Source: DASYRM01 sp036004405
GTDB taxonomy: Bacteria > Acidobacteriota > Vicinamibacteria > Vicinamibacterales > UBA2999
Assembly (NCBI GenBank): GCA_036004405.1
Contig: DASYRM010000174.1
Coordinates: 1 to 41,935, forward strand
Reading direction: 5' to 3'
DNA length: 41,935 nt
The notes beneath the pieces were generated by a model, which was not told where the DNA came from, made no database searches, and worked only from the letters and a program-made list of their open reading frames with translations. The position numbers and the translations under genes are program-made. Each line of letters opens with the position of its first letter. Within the stretch, counting starts at the first letter, position 1. Below are positions 7,907-15,506 of the stretch, piece by piece.

Positions 7907-9524
7907 GGGGCGCCTCGGACGATTCGTTGGCGGCCTCGGCCTCGGCTACCTGCAGACGCTGGTCGTGCTCGTGGTGGGGCTGTGGCTGACGCCGTTCCTG
8001 CTGCGCCGGCTCGGCACGCACGACTACGGCCTGTGGCTCCTCGCGTCGCAGGTGCTCGTCTACCTGGCGCTGATGGACCTCGGCGTCGTGGCGCTGGTGC
8101 CGCGCGAGGTGGCCTTTGCCGCCGGTGCGGGCGAGCCGGTGGCGGGCGTCGTGCGCCGCACCATCAGCCTGGTGATGTGGCAGACCCCGGTCGTCGCGAT
8201 CGCTGCGGCGGCTGCCGTCTGGCTGCTGCCGGCGGAATGGGAGCTGATGCGGCGCCCCTTCGCGATCGTCGCCGCCGGGTTCGTGCTGGCGTTTCCGCTG
8301 CGCGTCTTCACGGCGCTGCTGCAGGGGCTGCAGGATCTCGCCTTTCTCGGCGTCGTCCAGCTGGCGGCCTGGTGCGCCGGCACCGCCACCACCGTCGCCC
8401 TCACCTTCGCGGGCGCCGGACTCTACGCGCTGGCGGCCGGCTGGGTGGTGTCGCAGCTGCTGCCGGCCTGCGTGGCGTGGCGCCGCGTCGCGGTGGCGTT
8501 TCCGGACGTGCTGCCGCGCGGCGGTTCGCGGCTGTCGTGGTCCGAGACCCGGCGCTCGCTGGGCCGGGGCAGCTGGATCAGCGTGGCGCAGATTGCACAG
8601 GTGCTCCTGAGCGGCACCGATCTGATGGTGGCCGGACGGCTCCTGGGGCCGGAAGCGATCGTGCCCTACGCGTGCACGGGGAAGCTGCTGGCGATGCTGG
8701 CAAACCAGCCGCAGCTCTTCATGCAGATGGCGCTGCCAGCTTTGAGCGAGCTGCGCGGCTCGGCGGCGCGCGCGCGCCTGTTCGAGGTGTCGCGCAGCAT
8801 GACGCAGGTGATGCTCCTCGCCAGCGGCGCCATCGTGGCGCTCGTGCTGGTCGTCAATGGTCCGTTCGTGTCGTGGTGGGTGGGCGGCTCGCGGTTCGGC
8901 GGCCAGGCGCTCACGGCGCTCCTGCTGGCCGGCATGCTCGTGCGCCATGTCAACGTCACGATCGTCTACACGCTCTTCTGCTTCGGCTACGAGCGGCGGC
9001 TGGCGCTCACCAGCATCGCCGAGGGCATTGCCGGCGTGGCGTTGATGTGGCTGCTCGTGCCACGCATGGGGCTGCAGGGCGCCGCGGCGGGGATGCTGCT
9101 TTCGACGCTCGCCGTCAGCCTGCCCGCCAACGTCCTGGCGCTGGCGCGCGAACAGGGCGCGTCGCCGTGGGCGTTCGCCGAGTCGATCGCGCCCTGGTTC
9201 ACGCGGTTTGCGGCGGTGGCCACCGGGGCCACGGTGCTGGTGCTCACGATCCGGCCGCAGGGGCTCCTGGCCGCGTTGCCGCTGGCGCTCGCGATCGGCG
9301 CCGCCTACCTGGCCGTGATGATGCCCGTGCTGCGCACGCCCCCGCTCGGTCCCATGCTGCACGCGCGGCTGCAGCCGTGGCTGCCGCGCATGCCGCGGCT
9401 GGTGCGCCGTTTCACCGTCGACGCTAGCGATGCTGCGCCTCAGACCGATGCGCGTGGAGGCTTCGCCTCGCTAGGCCAGTGTTTGATTTCCCGCCTTCGG
9501 CGGGAGCCGGAGTCGCCGTCATGA
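7899..9524 (+). CDS. Wzx-like polysaccharide flippase
   Basis: A multi-helix membrane protein (541 residues) of the MOP/polysaccharide flippase family, with the typical N-terminal FLLRRLGTHDYGLWLL and repeated helix pairs to about residue 505. It would move undecaprenyl-linked glycan across the inner membrane. ATG 7899 overlaps the polymerase stop by eight bases. Residues from about 509 onward are encoded by repeat copy A (9424-9504) and the bases after it. That makes a hydrophilic tail of about 33 residues that is not part of the normal family fold. The stop overlaps the next gene's ATG by ATGA. Confidence 0.85.
   Translation: MGKGRLGRFVGGLGLGYLQTLVVLVVGLWLTPFLLRRLGTHDYGLWLLASQVLVYLALMDLGVVALVPREVAFAAGAGEPVAGVVRRTISLVMWQTPVVAIAAAAAVWLLPAEWELMRRPFAIVAAGFVLAFPLRVFTALLQGLQDLAFLGVVQLAAWCAGTATTVALTFAGAGLYALAAGWVVSQLLPACVAWRRVAVAFPDVLPRGGSRLSWSETRRSLGRGSWISVAQIAQVLLSGTDLMVAGRLLGPEAIVPYACTGKLLAMLANQPQLFMQMALPALSELRGSAARARLFEVSRSMTQVMLLASGAIVALVLVVNGPFVSWWVGGSRFGGQALTALLLAGMLVRHVNVTIVYTLFCFGYERRLALTSIAEGIAGVALMWLLVPRMGLQGAAAGMLLSTLAVSLPANVLALAREQGASPWAFAESIAPWFTRFAAVATGATVLVLTIRPQGLLAALPLALAIGAAYLAVMMPVLRTPPLGPMLHARLQPWLPRMPRLVRRFTVDASDAAPQTDARGGFASLGQCLISRLRREPESPS
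9424..9504 (+). repeat. Dispersed ~80-bp palindromic repeat, copy A (inside the flippase 3' end)
   Basis: The outer arms are CTAGCGA at 9424-9430 and TCGCTAG at 9468-9474. These are followed by a spacer like CCAGTGTTTGATTT and a terminal hairpin CCCGCC-TTC-GGCGGG at 9490-9504. It matches copy C (inverted, 11145-11226) along its whole length and copy B (776-853) over most of it. It lies entirely within the predicted flippase reading frame and encodes most of that protein's extra tail. Confidence 0.85.
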
Positions 9525-10033
9525 ATTTGAACATTGGCTGCGGGCGGGTGCACCGCCAGGGCGCTGTGAACCTGGATATCAGCCCCGATGTCGGCGCCGA
9601 CGTCGTCCACGATCTCAACCGCCTGCCGTGGCCGTTTCAGGACGGTCGGTTCGAGCAGATCTACGCCTACGACGTGCTCGAACACGTCAACGACGTGCCG
9701 CGGGTGCTCGAGGAGATCCACCGCGTGAGCCGGCCCGGCGCCACGCTTCACGTGACGGTGCCGCACTTCTCGAGCGCGAACGCCTTTACCGATCTGACCC
9801 ACCGCCACTACTTCTCGTGGAAAAGCTTCGACCCGTATTTCGCGGGCGACGTGCTCGACTTCTACAGCCGCGCGCGCTTCCGCCGGAAGTCCACGCGCAT
9901 CAGCTTCTATGCGAGCCTCGTCAACCGCATCGTCTTCCGTCTGGCCAACCGCTGGCCCGAGCGCTACGAGCGGCGATGGGCGTGGATGTTCCCGGCGTGG
10001 TTCCTCTACTACGAGCTCGAGGTGGTCAAGTAG
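9521..10033 (+). CDS. Class I SAM-dependent methyltransferase
   Basis: A short (170-residue) Rossmann-fold methyltransferase. SAM-binding motif I is LNIGCGRVHRQG at residues 3-14, the acidic end of strand 2 is in NLDISPDVGAD, and DVLEHVNDVPRVLEEIHRV with RPGATLHV supplies motifs IV to VI of the methyltransferase_11 pattern. It would methylate a sugar or a terminal group of the glycan. ATG 9521 overlaps the flippase TGA; a GGAG lies 8 bases upstream, just after repeat A. Substrate unknown. Confidence 0.85.
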   Translation: MNLNIGCGRVHRQGAVNLDISPDVGADVVHDLNRLPWPFQDGRFEQIYAYDVLEHVNDVPRVLEEIHRVSRPGATLHVTVPHFSSANAFTDLTHRHYFSWKSFDPYFAGDVLDFYSRARFRRKSTRISFYASLVNRIVFRLANRWPERYERRWAWMFPAWFLYYELEVVK

Positions 10034-10035
10034 GC

Positions 10036-11226
10036 ATGCGCGTGGTGCACGTCGTGCCGGCGCTCTTCGGGCCCGACGGTCTCGTCGGCGGCGCGGAGCG
10101 CTATGCGTTCGAGCTGGCGCGACACATGGCGAGCACGGTGCCGACCACGCTCGTCGGCTTCGGCGACGCCGCCCGTGAGGAATGGCGGGGCCCGCTGCGC
10201 GTGCGGACGCTGCCGGCGTGGCACGTGCGCGGCCAGCGTTCGAACCCGTTCAGCCTCGCGATCCTGCGCGAGCTGGAGCGGGCCGACGTGGTGCACTGCC
10301 ATCAGCACCACGTGCTCGTGAGCAGCGTGGCCGCAGCCTGGTGCCGGATGCGCGGCCGTCGCGTGTTCGTGAGCGACCTTGGCGGCGGCGGGTGGGACGT
10401 GTCGGCGTACGTGCCCACCGACGCCTGGTTCCACGGGCACCTGCACCTCAGCGAATACAGCCGCCAGGTGTTCGGCCACGCGGCCAACGCCCGCGCCCGC
10501 GTCGTGGGCGGCGGCGTGGATACCGCGCGCTTCTCGCCCGACTCCGCGGTGGCTCGCGATGGCGGCGCGCTTTTCGTCGGACGCCTGCTCCCGCACAAGG
10601 GCGTCGGCGATCTGATCGAGGGCATGCCCGCGCATCTGCCGCTGACGATCGTGGGGCCGCGCCCCGATGACGCGACGCGCGCCCGGCTCGAGGCGTCGGC
10701 ACTCGAGAAGAACGTGACCTTCCGATACGACCTCGCCGACGACGATCTGGTGCACGAATACCGCCGCGCGCTGTGCGTAGTGCTGCCGAGCGTGTATCGC
10801 ACGCCGGTGGGAGAGACCAAGGTGCCGGAACTGCTCGGGCAGACGCTCCTCGAAGGCATGGCCTGCGGGGCGGCGGCGCTGTGCACGCGCGTGGCCAGCA
10901 TGCCCGAAGTGGTCGAGGACGGCGTCACCGGATTCGTGGTGCCGCCCAACGATCCGGCCGCCCTCGGCGAGCGGCTGGCGTGGCTCGCCGCGCACCGCGA
11001 GCAGGCGGCCGTCATGGGCGCGGCCGGGCGCGCGCGGGTGCTGCGCCACTTCACCTGGGACGCGGTCGTGTCGCGCTGTCTCGACGCGTACGGTATCGCC
11101 GAACCGCGAGCCGCCGAACCGCTAACCGCCGAACCGCTAACCGTCCGCCCGGAGGGCGGGCAATTAGACACTGTTCTAGCGAGGCGGAGCTTCCATGGTT
11201 CTGGATATGAAGCGGAGCGTCGCTAG
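10036..11226 (+). CDS. Glycosyltransferase, family 4 type, with repeat-encoded tail
   Basis: A 396-residue GT4-type protein. The N-terminal loop is DGLVGGAERYAFELARH, the middle has ALFVGRLLPHKGV, and the donor site contains ELLGQTLLEGMACGA, preceding ASMPEVVEDGVTGFVVPP. It starts at ATG 10036, two bases after the methyltransferase stop. The normal fold ends near residue 355. Residues about 356-370 are encoded by a 15-base tandem repeat (EPRAA-EPLTA-EPLTV) and residues 370-396 by repeat copy C, whose terminal TCGCTAG provides the TAG stop. Confidence 0.87.
   Translation: MRVVHVVPALFGPDGLVGGAERYAFELARHMASTVPTTLVGFGDAAREEWRGPLRVRTLPAWHVRGQRSNPFSLAILRELERADVVHCHQHHVLVSSVAAAWCRMRGRRVFVSDLGGGGWDVSAYVPTDAWFHGHLHLSEYSRQVFGHAANARARVVGGGVDTARFSPDSAVARDGGALFVGRLLPHKGVGDLIEGMPAHLPLTIVGPRPDDATRARLEASALEKNVTFRYDLADDDLVHEYRRALCVVLPSVYRTPVGETKVPELLGQTLLEGMACGAAALCTRVASMPEVVEDGVTGFVVPPNDPAALGERLAWLAAHREQAAVMGAAGRARVLRHFTWDAVVSRCLDAYGIAEPRAAEPLTAEPLTVRPEGGQLDTVLARRSFHGSGYEAERR
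11101..11145 (+). repeat. Three tandem 15-base repeats
   Basis: Three units of the form GAACCGCTAACCGCC (the first reads GAACCGCGAGCCGCC, the last ends CGTC) lie head to tail within the 3' end of the glycosyltransferase gene, immediately next to repeat copy C. They encode three five-residue units beginning Glu-Pro. The short stretch may vary by slippage. Confidence 0.8.
11145..11226 (-). repeat. Dispersed ~80-bp palindromic repeat, copy C (inverted)
   Basis: Read on the minus strand this copy runs from TCGCTAG/CTAGCGA arms (11220-11226 and 11176-11182) through a CAGTGTCTAATTG spacer to the hairpin CCGCCC-TCC-GGGCGG (11145-11159). It matches copy A in order and spacing of all modules. It forms the last 27 codons and the stop of one glycosyltransferase gene and ends one base before the ATG of the next. 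A GGAG at 11214-11217 inside the repeat is placed to act as that gene's ribosome-binding site. Confidence 0.85.
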
Positions 11227-11227
11227 C

Positions 11228-12376
11228 ATGAGCACGCGGTGGCACCTCGTCACGAGCGAGTATCCGCCCGACGTCGGCGGCGTGAGCGACTACACGTGGC
11301 AGCTGGCCGGCGCATTGGCCGCCGCCGGCGACGAGGTGCACGTGTGGTGCCCGGGCGAGCCGCGCAGCAGCCTGGCCGGCGTCGAGGTGCATGCCGCGCT
11401 CGGCAGCATGTCGGCCGCCGATCTGCGGCGCGTGGACGCGCAGCTCGACGCCTGTCCCGGCCCGCGGCGGCTGCTCGTCCAGTGGGTTCCGCACGGCTTC
11501 GGCTACCGCTCGATGAACCTCGGGTTCTGCCTGTGGCTCGCGCGCCGGGCCCGTGCCGGCGACCACGTCGAGCTCATGGTCCACGAACCGTACATGGAGT
11601 TCAGCTGGCGCTCGCCCGCGCACAGCGCGATGGCGGCCGTGCACCGGCTGATGACGCTGGTGGTGCTCGGCGCGGCGCAACGCGCCTGGGTAGCCATTCC
11701 CGCGTGGGAAGCGTGCCTGCGCCCGTATGCGCTCGGACGGCAGGTGCCGATGCCGTGGTTGCCCGTTCCAGGCTGCGTCCCGTCCGAACTCTCCGCCGAC
11801 AAGGCGTCCGATTCGATGGCACTGCGGACGCGCTTCGCGCCGATCCACCAGCCGATCGTCGGCCACTTCGGATCGCACGGCGCCGCGGTGGCCGGCCTGC
11901 TCGACGGCTGCCTGCCGTCGATCATGGAGGGGTCGTGCCAGCCGGCGCTGCTCCTGCTCGGTGCGGACGGGCCGGCCTATCGCGACACGTTGCTCGCGCG
12001 CCACCCGGCGTGGGCCGCGCGCGTGCATGCCTCGGGGTTTCTCGACGGTCCCGCGCTGGCCGCGCACATCGCTGCCTGCGACGTGCTGGTGCAGCCGTAT
12101 CCGGACGGCGTCACGTCGCGCCGGACGAGCGTGATGGCGTGCCTGTCGCAGGGGCGCGCCGTGGTGACGACCACCGGCCGGCTCACCGAGCCGCTCTGGC
12201 AAGGCAGTCGCGCCGTGGCGCTGGCCGGCGTGGACCAACCGGAGGCCCTGGCCGAGGCCGTCGTGCGGCTGCTCGCCGACGCCGGCGCGCGGGCAGGGCT
12301 GGGCAGTCGTGCCCGCCAGCTCTATGCCGACACATTTTCCGTGGAGCGCGTCGTGACGGCGCTGAGGGCCGCATGA
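11228..12376 (+). CDS. Glycosyltransferase, GT4-like, divergent donor site
   Basis: A 382-residue GT-B protein. The N-terminal domain is clear (SEYPPDVGGVSDYTWQLAGA, then HVWCPGE), but the donor region reads PYPDGVTSRRTSVMACLSQG, so the usual EX7E pair is missing. The enzyme may use a different donor geometry or be a non-catalytic partner. I use ATG 11228, one base after the repeat-derived stop. An in-frame ATG at 11195 lies within the repeat and would add eleven residues without family character. Confidence 0.8.
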   Translation: MSTRWHLVTSEYPPDVGGVSDYTWQLAGALAAAGDEVHVWCPGEPRSSLAGVEVHAALGSMSAADLRRVDAQLDACPGPRRLLVQWVPHGFGYRSMNLGFCLWLARRARAGDHVELMVHEPYMEFSWRSPAHSAMAAVHRLMTLVVLGAAQRAWVAIPAWEACLRPYALGRQVPMPWLPVPGCVPSELSADKASDSMALRTRFAPIHQPIVGHFGSHGAAVAGLLDGCLPSIMEGSCQPALLLLGADGPAYRDTLLARHPAWAARVHASGFLDGPALAAHIAACDVLVQPYPDGVTSRRTSVMACLSQGRAVVTTTGRLTEPLWQGSRAVALAGVDQPEALAEAVVRLLADAGARAGLGSRARQLYADTFSVERVVTALRAA

Positions 12377-12389
12377 GAGGGGTTCGCTG

Positions 12390-13631
12390 ATGCGCATTGC
12401 CATCGCCGCGCACTCGGCCCGCCGTGTCGGCGGCGTCGAGCAGTATCTGGCCGACGTCGTGCCCGCCCTCGTGCGGGCAGGGCACGAGGTCGCCTGCTGG
12501 TTCGAAACCGAAGACGCCGACCACTCGCCGATCCTCGATCGCGGGGGCGTGGTGCCGACGTGGACCGCGTCGCGCACGCCGGAACTCGGCGTGCCCGCGC
12601 TGCGCGAATGGCGTCCGGACGTGGTGTATGCGCACGGAGTGGCGGACGCGGCGGTCGAGCGCGCGCTCGTCGGCGTGGCGCCCGCCGTCCTGTTCGCGCA
12701 TTCCTACTACGGCACGTGTATCAGCGGGACGAAGACGCTGCAGACGCCGTCGCCGCACTGCTGCGATCGGACGTTCGGCCGCGCCTGCCTGCTGCAGTAC
12801 TACCCGCGCCGCTGCGGCGGCTGGAGCCCGGTCACGATGGTGCGCCGCTATGGCCTCCAGCGCGCGCGGCTCGAGCTGCTCGACACCTATGCCTCCATCG
12901 TCGTCGCCAGCCGGCACATGGCCGGCGAGTACGCGCGCCACGTGCGCGAGCCGAAGGTGCACGTCGTGGGGCTGCCGATCGAGTCGCGCGGAGCGCGGCC
13001 GCCGCGGCGCACCCGCACGGGTGGCTGGCGGCTGTTGTATCTCGGAAGGCTCGAGGCGTCGAAGGGTGCCGACATCGCCCTCGAGGCAGCGGCGCGGGCC
13101 GCTGCCGCGGTGCCGGCGCCGGTGCACCTGCAGATGTCGGGTGCCGGCACCTTGCACGAGTCGCTGGCCGCCCGCGCCCTCGAGCTGATGCACGCGCAGC
13201 CACGCCTCCAGGTCACCTTCACCGGCTGGCTCGACCCGCATCTCGTGACCGCCGCGCTCGATCAGAGCGACCTCCTGCTCGTGCCGAGCCGTTGGCCCGA
13301 GCCCTTCGGGATGGTGGGCGTGGAGGCCGCGCTGCGCGGCGTGCCGTCTGTGGCCTTTGCCGTGGGCGGCATTCCCGAGTGGCTGACCGATGGCGCCACC
13401 GGCCGGCTGGTGCCCGAGGGGCCGAAGGGGACCGAGCGGTTTGCCGATGCCCTCGCGGCGTGTCTGCGCGACGAACCCACGCTCGAGCGCATGCGTGTGC
13501 TCGGACAATCGGCCGCCGCGCGCTTCAGCATGGCCACTCATCGGGCCGCGCTCGAGCCGGTGCTGGCCGCGGCAGCTGGCGTGTCCGTTCCGCTGACGCC
13601 GGTCGACGAATCGGAGGGTGTGCTCGCATGA
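12390..13631 (+). CDS. Glycosyltransferase, family 4 type, with cysteine-rich insert
   Basis: A 413-residue GT4-type enzyme. The N-terminal loop is RRVGGVEQYLADVVPALV and the donor site is EPFGMVGVEAALRGVPSV with an intact EX7E. Between residues about 108 and 145 the N-terminal domain carries six cysteines in a pattern seen in a subset of GT4 enzymes (GTC, HCC, RAC and RRC), which may bind a metal or stabilise an acceptor loop. Starts at ATG 12390, 13 bases after the previous stop, with GAGGGG just upstream. Ends in an ATGA overlap with the next gene. Confidence 0.86.
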   Translation: MRIAIAAHSARRVGGVEQYLADVVPALVRAGHEVACWFETEDADHSPILDRGGVVPTWTASRTPELGVPALREWRPDVVYAHGVADAAVERALVGVAPAVLFAHSYYGTCISGTKTLQTPSPHCCDRTFGRACLLQYYPRRCGGWSPVTMVRRYGLQRARLELLDTYASIVVASRHMAGEYARHVREPKVHVVGLPIESRGARPPRRTRTGGWRLLYLGRLEASKGADIALEAAARAAAAVPAPVHLQMSGAGTLHESLAARALELMHAQPRLQVTFTGWLDPHLVTAALDQSDLLLVPSRWPEPFGMVGVEAALRGVPSVAFAVGGIPEWLTDGATGRLVPEGPKGTERFADALAACLRDEPTLERMRVLGQSAAARFSMATHRAALEPVLAAAAGVSVPLTPVDESEGVLA

Positions 13632-14791
13632 ACATGCGGGTGCTGTTCGCGATTCACGGTCCGGCCGACGAGCGGACGGCGGTGTATCGGGCCGTCCAGC
13701 ATCGGGTCGATGCGCTGCGCGAGCACGGCCACCATGCCGATCTGCTGGCGGCCGGCGATCTGCGCGGCCGCGGTCCGGCGCGGCTCGACCCGCTGCTGCT
13801 CGCGCCGGCGTTGACCCGCCGGAAGCTGGCGCGCTACGACGCCGTGGTGTTCCACAGCCATCTCGGGTGGGCCTTTCACGCCGCCCGCCCCTGGCTCGAC
13901 CCGGATCGCCGCGTCGTGACCGTCACCTCGTTTCACGGGCTCGAGCCGATCTACTACGCGGCGCTCGGCCGCGAGCTGGCGCGGCGCGGCACCCGGCTGT
14001 CAGCGCGGTACCGGCTGCTGCACGGCCAGGTGGTTCCCGGGCTCCTGCGTTTCAGCTGCCGTCAGTCCGACGCCGTCTTCTGCCTCAACACCCACGAGGT
14101 GCAGTACCTGACCTCGCACGCGTGGGCCGCGCCCGAGCGCATCTACCGGCTGGGGAACGGCGTGGAAGCGGATTGCTTCATGGACCGCGGACCGGCGGCG
14201 CGCGTGCGGCGGCTGCTGTTCGTCGGGCAGTGGCTGCCCGCCAAGGGCACGCGCGATCTCGTCGAGGCGTTCGCCGCGCTCGCCGGCCGTGCCGATCTCG
14301 AGCTGGCGTGCGTCGGCACCGGCGCGCCCGAGTCGCAGGTGCTCGCCGACTTTCCCGAAACCGTGCGTGGGCGCGTGCGCGTCCGGCCGCGCGTGGACCG
14401 CAGCGCGCTGCACGCCGAGCTCGCGCACGCCGATCTGTTCGTGTTTCCGACGCTCTCCGAAGGGTTCAGCAACGCGCTGCTCGAGGCCATGGCCGCCAGC
14501 CTGCCGATCGTCGCGACGCCGGTCGGCGCGGCGGTCGATCTGCTGCGCGACGGCGTCAACGCGGCCATCGTGCCGGCCGCCGATGCGCCGGCGTTGACGG
14601 CCCGCATCGAGTCGCTGCTGCAGCAGGGTGACGTGCGGGCGGCGCTGGGACGGGCCGCGCAGGCGACGGCCCACGAGTACGAGATGCGCGCCGTGAACGT
14701 TCGCTTCGTCGAGCGATTGATGCACGTCATGGAGTGGCGGCCGGCGGCCCACGCGTCGCCGTGGCCGGGAGGGCGTCATGTCGAGGGTTGA
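13628..14791 (+). CDS. Glycosyltransferase, family 4 type
   Basis: A 387-residue GT-B protein. The N-terminus MRVLFAIHGPADERTAVYRA lacks the usual double-glycine loop. The donor half is standard: LLFVGQWLPAKGTRDL, then EGFSNALLEAMAASLPIV with the EX7E pair, then PVGAAVDLL. ATG 13628 overlaps the upstream stop by ATGA, and the 3' end overlaps the methyltransferase gene by 14 bases. Predicted to add one sugar of the EPS unit. Confidence 0.86.
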   Translation: MNMRVLFAIHGPADERTAVYRAVQHRVDALREHGHHADLLAAGDLRGRGPARLDPLLLAPALTRRKLARYDAVVFHSHLGWAFHAARPWLDPDRRVVTVTSFHGLEPIYYAALGRELARRGTRLSARYRLLHGQVVPGLLRFSCRQSDAVFCLNTHEVQYLTSHAWAAPERIYRLGNGVEADCFMDRGPAARVRRLLFVGQWLPAKGTRDLVEAFAALAGRADLELACVGTGAPESQVLADFPETVRGRVRVRPRVDRSALHAELAHADLFVFPTLSEGFSNALLEAMAASLPIVATPVGAAVDLLRDGVNAAIVPAADAPALTARIESLLQQGDVRAALGRAAQATAHEYEMRAVNVRFVERLMHVMEWRPAAHASPWPGGRHVEG

Positions 14792-15506
14792 CGTGCAGGC
14801 GCGCGCCGTCTACGAGAGCTGGCACGAGCGCGTGCAACGCGAGACGGCCACCGCGGACCGTCCGTGGCACGACCTCGTGTTCGCGCATCTGGCCGCCGCG
14901 GATCTGAGCGGCCGCGATGTGCTCGAGATCGGCTGCGGGCGCGGGGAGCTGGCGTGCGAATTGATGACGAGCGACACGCCGCCCGCGCGCCTGATTGCGG
15001 CCGACTTCGCGCACGCCGCGGTGCGGCTGGGGCGCGCGCGTGCCGGGGGCCGTCAGCTGTCGGGTGTCACGTGGATGGTGGCCGACGTTCAGCACATCGC
15101 CCTGCCCGACGCCAGCGTGGATACCGTCATCTCGTGCGAGACGATCGAGCACCTGCCCGATCCGGTGCAGGCGCTCCGCGAGTTCCATCGCGTGCTGCGG
15201 CCGGGCGGACGGCTGATCCTGACCACGCCGAACTATTTCGGCCCCTTCGGCCTCTACCGCGCGTATCTGCGGCTGCGCGGCCGGCGCTACACCGAAGGCG
15301 ACCAGCCGATCTGCCGGCTCACCATGCTGCCACGCACTCTGTTCTGGATGTGGCGGGCCGGGCTGCGCGTGCGCATGACCGACGCGGCCGGGCAGTACCT
15401 GCTGGCGCCCGGCCGGCTGCCGTGGGAGCCCGCCGTCCTCAAACGTCTCAACTGGCTGCTCTGGCCCATCGGCCTGCACTCGCTGGTGGTGGCGGAGAAG
15501 CCATGA
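14778..15506 (+). CDS. Class I SAM-dependent methyltransferase
   Basis: A 242-residue Rossmann-fold methyltransferase: motif I VLEIGCGRGELA at residues 48-59, the acidic residue in LIAADFAHAAVRLGRAR, then SCETIEHLPDPVQALREFHR and VLRPGGRLILTTPN. It resembles the methyltransferase_11 group common in glycan clusters and probably methylates a sugar hydroxyl or an aglycone; the exact substrate cannot be inferred. The start overlaps the previous gene by 14 bases. Confidence 0.87.
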   Translation: MSRVDVQARAVYESWHERVQRETATADRPWHDLVFAHLAAADLSGRDVLEIGCGRGELACELMTSDTPPARLIAADFAHAAVRLGRARAGGRQLSGVTWMVADVQHIALPDASVDTVISCETIEHLPDPVQALREFHRVLRPGGRLILTTPNYFGPFGLYRAYLRLRGRRYTEGDQPICRLTMLPRTLFWMWRAGLRVRMTDAAGQYLLAPGRLPWEPAVLKRLNWLLWPIGLHSLVVAEKP

